Origin: Ascaphus truei
Taxonomy: Eukaryota > Chordata > Amphibia > Anura > Ascaphidae
Direction of reading: 5' to 3'
DNA: 64,000 bases
Assembly: GCA_036426205.1 (NCBI GenBank)
Contig: CM071587.1
Coordinates: forward strand, 3,859,958 to 3,923,957
Both the position numbers and the translations under genes were made by a program. Below the pieces are notes generated by a model, which saw nothing but the letters and a program-made list of their open reading frames with translations, made no database searches and was not told the origin of the DNA. Each line of letters starts with the position of its first letter. The stretch's first letter is position 1. This document shows positions 27,501-36,779 of this stretch, piece by piece.

Positions 27501-30500
27501 CGTCACATATCCGGCGCCTTGTTGTGCTTCACATGCCAAATAGTGTGGGTTGTTTCAGATTACCCCAATCAGCCGCAGTGAGAGGAAAGTCTAACGGTGT
27601 TATGCTCTCACATTCCCAAATAGGTTTACTAGGAAAAGAACCGCATGTTATACTCTGGAGGACTCCCGAAGCAAGGATGGGAGGATGTAACAGGAGGAGA
27701 GAGAAAATGGTCTGTCCGAATATTATGTTTAAGATGCTTGGTCAGGAATCTCATAGAAAACACGTGGAGCGACTCCTATTTAATTCAAATAACTAGATTG
27801 GGTATTCTTGAGTTTAGGCGCAAAGTTCATCTTTCCCGTCTTGCCTTCAATACTTTCTGGGCAGGCTACCCGTATATCTGAACAAGCTCCCACCCCTACC
27901 ACACGCAGCACTTATCATTGAGTCTGAACAAAAGACTGTTCGCGGGTCCCAAGGTTCACAATGTATCCGGCCGCTCCTCCTTCTCTACTGTGCACCCACA
28001 AACTGGAACAGTCTACCGGAGACTTCACATCCACACCAGTTTAAGTTCTTTTATAAATATGGATTTCTCACATTTTAATCTGGGTTGTAACTGTTACATA
28101 CAGTACGCTAAAAGATAAAATATGCTAAAATGTTCATGCAATGTCTTATATATATGTATAACCCTGTTCATTTAATTAACCATATATTTGTAACCTGTAT
28201 TTGCCATCATAACTCGTGCCCAGGACATACAGGTCAACCCCCTTATAACGCTGTGTGCTTGGGGTCCATAGAATCACATTGCGTATAAGGGATCGCGTAA
28301 GAAATAATGTTCCATTGTTTGCAGTGTACACATAAAGTATTTAAGACACCAAAAATCGGTTGTTTAAAGTATCATAAATACGAAAATTGGGGGCCACGCT
28401 TACATCGCGTTATAAGCGGATTTGCGTTGTAAGGGATAGCGTTTATACGGGGGTGTATTTTGGTGTTTTGTTTTTTAGCGTCTGGAACACGAGAAGATCT
28501 TGTCAAGGAAGGACGTTCTGCGGGTCAGGTGTCCTGTGTTTGACAGAGGTAAAGGGATTAAAAGATCTTCTTTAGTAGCTGCCATATCAGATGCATTGTA
28601 AGGAACCCGACCCTCTCTAATAGCGCGTCTGAGATCTGATGCATTGTAAGGAACCCCAACCCTCTCTAATAGCGCGTCTGAGATCAGATGCATTTTAAGG
28701 AACCCCAACCTCTCTAATAGCGCGTCTGAGATCAGATGCATTGTAAGGAACCCCAAACCTCTTAATAGCGCGTCTGAGATCAGGCGCATTGTAAGGAACC
28801 CCAACCCTTCTAATAGCGCGTCTGAGATCAGATGCATTTAAGGAACCCCAACTCTCTAATAGCGCGTCTGAGATCAGATGCATTGTAAGGAACCCCAACC
28901 GTTCTAATAGCGCGTCTGAGATCAGATGCTTGTAAGGAACCCAAACCTCTCTAATAGGTGTCTGCAATCAGATACATTGTAAGGAACCCCAACCCTCTCT
29001 AATAGTCGTCTGAGATCAGATGCATTGTAAGGAACCCCAACCCTCTCTAATAGCGTGTCTGAGATCAGATGCATGTAAGGAACCCCAACCTCTCTAATAG
29101 CGCGCTCGAGATCAGATGCATGTTAAGGAACCCAACCCTCTCTAATAGCGTGTCTGCAATCAGATACATTGTAAGGAACCCCAAACCCTCTCTAGCGTGT
29201 CTGAGATCAGATGCATTGTAAGGAACCCCAACCCTCTCTAATAGCGTTGTCTGCAATCAAATACATTGTAAGGAACCCCAACCTCTCTAATAGCGTGCTG
29301 AGATCAGATGCATTGTAAGGAACCCCAACCCTCTCTAATAGGCGTCTGAGATCAGATGCATTGTAAATTCTTCTGCAGTTGGTACAATTTTCAAGTGACC
29401 TGAAAATTACAGGACCCCTCTATTGGTGACTGCGGGACCCTGTTGAAAAACCCTGCCCTAGATATATCCTGTTCAAAAGACACATTGTAGCCACCCCATT
29501 TCTAAAAAGTAATTGACAATCGCTTGTGTAGGACCTTCCACTGAGGCTGCCCCCCATGCCACTTTTTGTTGTACATGGGTGGGAAGCAAGGAGTTTCCAG
29601 AGGGGACCCTTTAATTTCAACTCTGGGGACCCCTGCTTCCAGAGATAATTACAGGGGGAAATGCGCCGCTGGTAACGTAACCTTAAAAGGAGGAACAACT
29701 TAACTTGACTTAAATCTCCACTCTACTGGCCCAATAGAAAGCCGTGACGTCCTCCGTCGTGGAGTCCTATTGGCCGGCTTGCCGCAGGGGATTAAATACG
29801 GGACGTGACCGGCAGTCTTTCCCGGTATGTGCCTGGGGAACGGGGGAAGGTCATATAGACTGCTTTGAATTTACTGCAGCAGCTGAATCATCCTTCCCAT
29901 AAAGCAGAAAATGAATTCACTGCTCAGAGCTGCAGATTAAAGGGGCGAGCGCTACACAACAACAACACAACAAACTCTATTATCTACATCAGCGGTGGCC
30001 AACTCCAGTCCTCGTGGGCCCCCAACAGGTCAGGTTTTAAGGATATCCCTGCTTCAGCACAGATGGCTCAATCCGTGGCTCTGTCTTGAGCCACCTGCAC
30101 TGCAGCTGGGACTGGTTGAGCCACCTGTGCAAAAGCAGGGATATCTGATCTGATCTGTTGGTGGCCCTTGAAGCCCGGAGGTGGCTGCCCCTGGTGTAAC
30201 GTCTTTCTTTAGACAGCTACGGTAGTTAAGATTTACACCCCGCACTAAAGCACTATACACCCCTGCACTAAAGCACTATACACTCAGCACTAACTGCACT
30301 ATACACACCTGCATAAAGCACTATACACCCCTGCACTAAAGCACTATACACCCTGCACTAAAGCACTACACCACGCACAAAGCACTATACACCCTGCACT
30401 AAAGCACTATACACACTCACTAAGCCTATACACCCCTGCACTAAAGCACTATAACACCCCGCACTAAAGCACTATACCACCCTGCACTAAAGCACTATAC

Positions 30501-33500
30501 ACCCCTGCACTAAAGCACTATACACCCCGCACTAAAGCACTATACACCCTGCCACTAAAGCATATACACCCCGCAACAAGCACTAACACCCCTGCACTAA
30601 AGCACTATACACCCCGCACTAAAGCACTATACACCCCTGCACTAAAGCACTAACACCCCTGCACTAAAGCCTATACACCCCTGCACAAAGCACTATACAC
30701 CCCCTGCACTAAAGCACTATACACCCCTGCACTAAAGCACTATACACCCCGCACTAAAGCACTATACACCCCGCACTTAAGCCACATACACCCCGCACCT
30801 AAACGCACTTACACCCCGCACTAAAGCACTCTATACACCCCGGCACTAAAGCATTATACACCCCCGGCACTAACGCAATATACACCCTGACACTAAAGCA
30901 CTATTCTATAACCCCTGCACTAAAGGAACTATTACACCCCTGCACTAAAGCACTATACACCCCTGCAAAAAAGCACAATATACACCCATGCACTAAAGCA
31001 CTATACACCCCTGCACTAAAGCACTATACACCCCTGACTGTCTATCAAGTTTGTTGTTGTTTTTTTTTTTTTTAAGTCACTTGATTAAACACAGGACAGA
31101 AACTGATCAAATGTTAACGTCACATATCCGGCGCCTTGTTTGCTTTCACATGCCAAAATAAGTGTGGGTTGTTTCAGATTACCCCAATCAGCCGCAGTGA
31201 GAGGGAAAGTCTAACGGTGTTATGCTCTCACATTCCCAAATAGGTTTACTAGGAAAAGAACCGCATGCTTTATACTCTGGAGGACTTCCCGAAGCAAGGA
31301 TGGGAGGATGTAACAGGAGAGAGAAAAATGGTCTGTCCGAATATATTTATGTAAGATGCTTGGTCAGGAATCTCCATAGAAACACGTGGAGCGACTCCTA
31401 TTTAATTCAAATAACTAGATTGGCTATTCTTTGAGTTTAGGCGCAAAGTTCATCTTTCCCGTCTTGCCTTCAATTACTTTCTGGGCAGGCTACCCGTCTA
31501 TCTGAACAAGCTCCTCACCCCTACCACACGCAGCACTTATCATCTGAGATCTGACTCCAAAAGACTGTTCGCGGTCCCAAGGTTCAACAATGTATCCGGC
31601 CGCTCCTCCTTCTCTTACTGTGCACCCCAAAACTGGAACAGTCTACCGGAGACTCTCACATCCACCACCAGTTTAAGTTCTTTCATAACTATGGATTTCT
31701 CACATTTTAATCTGGGTTGTAACTGTTACATACAGTACGCCTAAAAGATAAAATATGCTAAACTGTTCATGCAATGTCTTTATATATAATGTATAACCCT
31801 GTTCATTTAATGTAACCATATATTTGTAACCATGTATCTGCCATCATAACTCTGTGCCCAGGACATACAGGTCAACCCCCTTATAACGCTGTGCTTGGGG
31901 TCCATAGAATCACATTGCGCTATAAGCGGATCGCGTAAGAAATAATGTTCCATTGTTTGCATTGTACAATAAAGTATTTAAGACACCAATAATCGTGTTG
32001 TAAAGTATTCATAAATACGAAAATTGGGGGCCACGCTTACATCGCGTTATAAGCGGATTTGCGTTGTAAGGGATCGCGTTATAACGGGGTTGAGCTGTAC
32101 TTGAAAACGAGAGGTAAGTCTCAGTGTATTACTTCCTGGTAAAACATTTGATAAATGAAATAAATAAATACGTTGTAAAGACATGTAAGTGCTGCAGAAG
32201 GTTTAAAGTCACAACGGTTTGGATTGAGACAAAACACTTAGAAAAAACAGCTTCACCGCAGATGGAATATTTCCCATAATAATGTAATAACTTAGCCAAT
32301 ATTTCAGTTCCTATATGACCGGCAGCAGAGCAGTGGGACGACATCCTGATTAAAACCCAGTAAGGACGGAACACAGACTCAGTGACTTATTAAGGATTAA
32401 TTACCCTTCAGTACTGTATTTGCAAGCAGGGAAGCCCCAGGACACTCCATTGAGTTGGTTGTAGTTTTATCGTTCTAACATGTAACTATCTACTATGTCA
32501 ATATTGTTTTATATACCTAGAAGGAATGGAGATATTATGTACACTATATTTACACTCCAATACATCAGGGATGCACAATCTTTTTCTCCTGCGCCCCCCT
32601 GCCGGCTGTCCCACTCTCAGCGCCCCCCGCCCCGCCCCCCCTACTTTGGTTCCGGCGTTCTGGGCATCATGACATCACAGCAATGGGTCCAGAGCATGTA
32701 TGTAAAGCGAAAATGTACTTAAAGTGAAGCGCTACCTTTTCCCCACTTATCGATGCTCTGGTACAGGTAGGGAGCCGGTATTGCTGTTCAGGACGTGCCG
32801 ACAGGCGCATGCGCGAGCTGCCGTTTGCCTATTGGGCGAGGGGAACCAGCGCGTCACTACTACGGCGGTCTGTAGGGCAGAATAAGTGTCTGTACTTGCG
32901 AAGCGAGAGTACGGACACAGGGGTATGGGGCTATTGAAAATATGTCCTTACTCGCGAGTGTACTTAAAGTGAGTGTCCTGAAACCGGGGTATGCCTGTAT
33001 TAATAAGACTATATCCTCCCAGTGCTGCTTGGCTGGGAGACGTGCAGGTGATGAATCTGGTTCCCGCAGCCACACCTCTGTTATACTGTATATACTGTCA
33101 TATCGCTGCACATTCCACCTTACACAAACACTGCCAACTAGATCACAGCTCCAATAGAATCTGCTGTGTACATTAAAGCTGCCGTTCCCAGCCCAATTAA
33201 AACAAGCAGTTATTTGGAATGCTGAATTGGGACAATATTGCTGGCTGGACATAGAATCTCCCCACGCTAAAACGCCTTCTCTGCCAGCTTGTCTGTGGAG
33301 TATGGATAGAGAGAGCGCGCAATCATATAAGTTCAAACTGGAGTCAATGAAGCACACGTGGGAGATATGGACAAAAGCCAAAACTAAATTCAAACTCGCC
33401 TCCGTATCCTCGCCGCTTATGCCAATTTTCAACAACCCCAATACAATCTGCACACTGACAAGTGATTAGCTACGTTGCCGATCGATCCGTTCTCCTGTGA

Positions 33501-36183
33501 TCGATCGCTGAAGATTCGGCTGTGGGTTCTTTAAAATCACTGTTAGGTCTGCAGAAGATTACCCAAGATGCAAAGTTCTGAGGGGAAGATCATGTGACCA
33601 GGCAGGCCCTAGATACAATTGGTGTACTGCTAGAAAGAGGGCAAAAGTGGTGTGACAGAGCCTGTCTCAGAAGAGGAAGGGGATGGGACTTTGTAAATGG
33701 TTGCTATAGAAACAAAAATGCTTGTTACATTAGAATATATTAAAAATGTCTTTAAATTATTATTATTGTTTTTTTAAATGCTACAAGTATTTTCTCATAG
33801 TACAGAACTGATTTATTAAATAAATTAAAAAAAACACACATAGGCAATTGCTTCAACTGCAGCTTTAAAACTAGTGGGAAAACCCAACAATACACAAGGA
33901 ATATCATAAATAAAATTAAAGCAAAGCAAAATAACACCTGAAGAGAAGAAGTAGAAGTGTAATTGCCCCGAAGAAAACGTTCCCAATTGGAATTTTTAGT
34001 TGAATTTTAAAAAAAGCACCAGTTTTGTCCTGTCCCTTTTTTATTTTTATTCTCCTACATGACTCACGGGGTCCCCTGATGTCCGGGTGAACCCCCAGCC
34101 TAGCCAGCAGGCAAACGGGAAGATTCAAAATGGCCGCAGGGTCAATTGACAGCCAATAGAAAGCCGGTGCGGTCACGTCTTTCTATTAGTGACCCCACAG
34201 CCATATTTGTAGTCCTGATGGCCATATTAGTAGTTTTTCTTGTGCGGTCGAAACCAGCACCCACAAAATACGACAAATATCTCAGGAGTCGGGGGAGATT
34301 TGACACCCAGGTGTCGGGGAGCCCCCTCACCCCCGCTTCAAGTAGGATAACAACATTGTAAAGTAAGAGAGGGGGTCGGGGTACTGCCGCTGTAAAGGAG
34401 ATTACATTATTTTAAGGAAGCTCGTTAAATTGGGAAGTTTGGGGAAAATGTGGGACTGCCCCTTTGTGCTTTTTAACACACGCACCCCCACTTCTGCTGG
34501 GAAGCTGTACCGTGCATCTACTACCCCATCTTCCATATTAAGAATAAAATATAAATATCTCTCTCTGTTCTGCAGCCTTGAAGCAGCCGGGTTACGCACT
34601 GAGGGCTTCAAAATGGGAACATTTGTAACACTCGTCAATAAAATATTTGGTGGTGCTACGGCCTTTGAAGTGGGAGAATCCATTTTGAATGCCAGTGTTA
34701 AATGCTCGATCTTGGGCAAGTCAGCTTATCTCTGGGCCAGTTCTATGTAAAAAATAAATATAATACAAATCACCATATATCAGGGGTGGCCAACTCCAGT
34801 CCTCAGGGGCCACCAACAGGCCAGGTTTTAAGGACACCCCTGCTTCAGCACAGGTGGCTCAATCAGGGATAGCCTGAAAACATGGGCTGTTGGTGGCCCC
34901 TGAGGACAGGACTTGGCATCATATGCTAATACACAATGAGCTGGCACTCACTAAGGGAGCTTCCAAAGTCACGCCCCACAATGCCTTGCCACAGTGGATG
35001 CAAAGCATTGTGGGGAGCGACTTTGGAAGCTCCTGCCGCCAGTCACAGCTATACCACACACACTAAGGCTAGGTCCCCGCTGCATGCTGCAGTGTGCGCT
35101 ATTGCGTACGCTGTAGGGACAAAAGACGCCCCTCAATGGGGCCGCGCCCGCTACCTACCGCGCTGACAGATTTTAATGAAGACAGTAAAACTGACTTCAG
35201 AACAGGCGATGGAGCGCTGGCCACGCCCCCCGGCGTTTCAGCCAATGAGGGCGAATCTGCCGGGTGATGCCATGGCTGTGCCCCCCACTGCCCCCCGTCT
35301 TTACCCCTGCAGCTCTGCACAGACCGGGGAACAAAGTTGCACGTGCCGCCAGCCTGGCAGGCGCGGGTGTAGCGCCGACACCGGCACCGTAGCCTAAGGT
35401 GCAGTGTGGGGCCTTACTGCGCGCGCAGTCCCCACACGGGCTCAGGAACCCCGCTATACTGCCGGGGAGCCGCCAGTATAGGGTTTTGGGGGTGAACCCC
35501 TTGGAGACACCTCCCGAACCCCCTGTTGGGAATCACTGCGTTGAACAATTGGAATGGATGCCTGCAATGAAAGCGCTCGCACACATAACGCATAACAAGC
35601 CCGTTCTTTTGTAGCTGGGAGACAATGACATTCAGGTTGGGGCAGTGCCGTCTTAACGCGTGGGCACGCTGGGCAGCGCCCGGGGGCCCCACGAGCATAG
35701 GGGCCCCACGAGCATAGGGGCCCCGCGCTAATCTATGCACAGACCAGAATGTAACACTAATTTTCCGATCACCCGCCTCAGCATCCAAAACTCCCGCTAG
35801 CTCGGTAGAAGGAGAAACATTACGACTTGTAGCGGAGAGTTGGCGTGTCTGCGTTCGCCAGAGAAATGTCGCCGGTTTTATCGCTTGCAATGTTATGGAA
35901 GCAGAACGGATTCGCGGGAGGCAATTAATGGCTGGGGCTGTGTAGGCCGGGCCCGGTGCACTGCTTTGCCCGGGGGCCCATAATGCTGTTAAGAAGGCCC
36001 TGGGTTGGGGGGTCAATAATCTCAAATAAGGGGTGTCACTGGAATGACAGTTAAAGCCGCAGCTCCCTTGTTTATTTCTCTTCCTCAGGTCGGCAATACT
36101 GGTTTGCACAGGAATCTATCGCTAAAACAGAGGTTTGGGAAGCAGGAAAAAAACAGAGATTTAGTTAAGGGTGGGTGACAAAT

Positions 36184-36234
<51 letters not shown>

Positions 36235-36363
36235 TATATATATATATATATACACACACTCTGATCTATGGGTAAGATACAAATGTATTTATTGTGTAGG
36301 ATGTGTGCACTTGCTGATATATGCAGAGGCCTGCTACAGTAGTGCCCACAGCCCAGTTGTGTG

Positions 36364-36394
<31 letters not shown>

Positions 36395-36718
36395 GCCCAA
36401 GCACTGCCATCTACTGCACTTATTCCCTCGCCTGCTGTCTCTGTAAGTCTCCCAACATACCTCTTAGATTGTAAGCTCTCCGGGGCAGGGATTTCCTTTC
36501 TTGTAGTCTGATTTTGCTGCGCTTATTATTATAATTCCCCGTACTGTATTCTTTGTGAAGCGCCGAGTACACTTTTGGAGCTATATAAAGACATACAGTA
36601 CAATATACATACGCAGCTTGACAAAGCACCTGGGTGGTCAGAACATCACCCATTTTTTTTTTATAGTATGTTCTGATGGATTGAAGAAAATATGTTTTCA
36701 TTTAAGTTGAGTTCTGCG

Positions 36719-36779
<61 letters not shown>

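Larger units (their letters stand above)
25653..28455. repeat. repeated block, copy 2 (partial, about 2.8 kb)
   Basis: Starts inside the last 49-bp satellite units and runs through the family C MITE, fold-back MITE, 23-bp satellite and LINE 3' end into the nested Tigger-like MITE. It breaks off near 28455. Many one-base deletions against copies 1 and 3. Confidence 0.8.
28500..34455. repeat. repeated block, copy 3 (about 5.95 kb)
   Basis: Starts at CGGGTCAGGTGTCCTGTGTT as in copy 1 (19675) and keeps the same internal order to GGAAAATGTGGGACTG at about 34455. It then continues into single-copy intron sequence. In the LINE-to-MITE part it is the least indel-damaged copy. Confidence 0.85.

Noticed and set aside
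22572..28118. Open frames with [22 protein letters not shown] protein
   Set aside because: They are truncated LINE 3' coding remnants with frameshifts, not separate genes.
21143..31035. Minus-strand frames with repeated [12 protein letters not shown] residues
   Set aside because: They are readings of the 23-bp satellite and break at every indel.
35414..36109. 231-codon minus-strand open frame
   Set aside because: It crosses GC-rich MITE ends (35640-36005) on both sides and has no recognisable domain.
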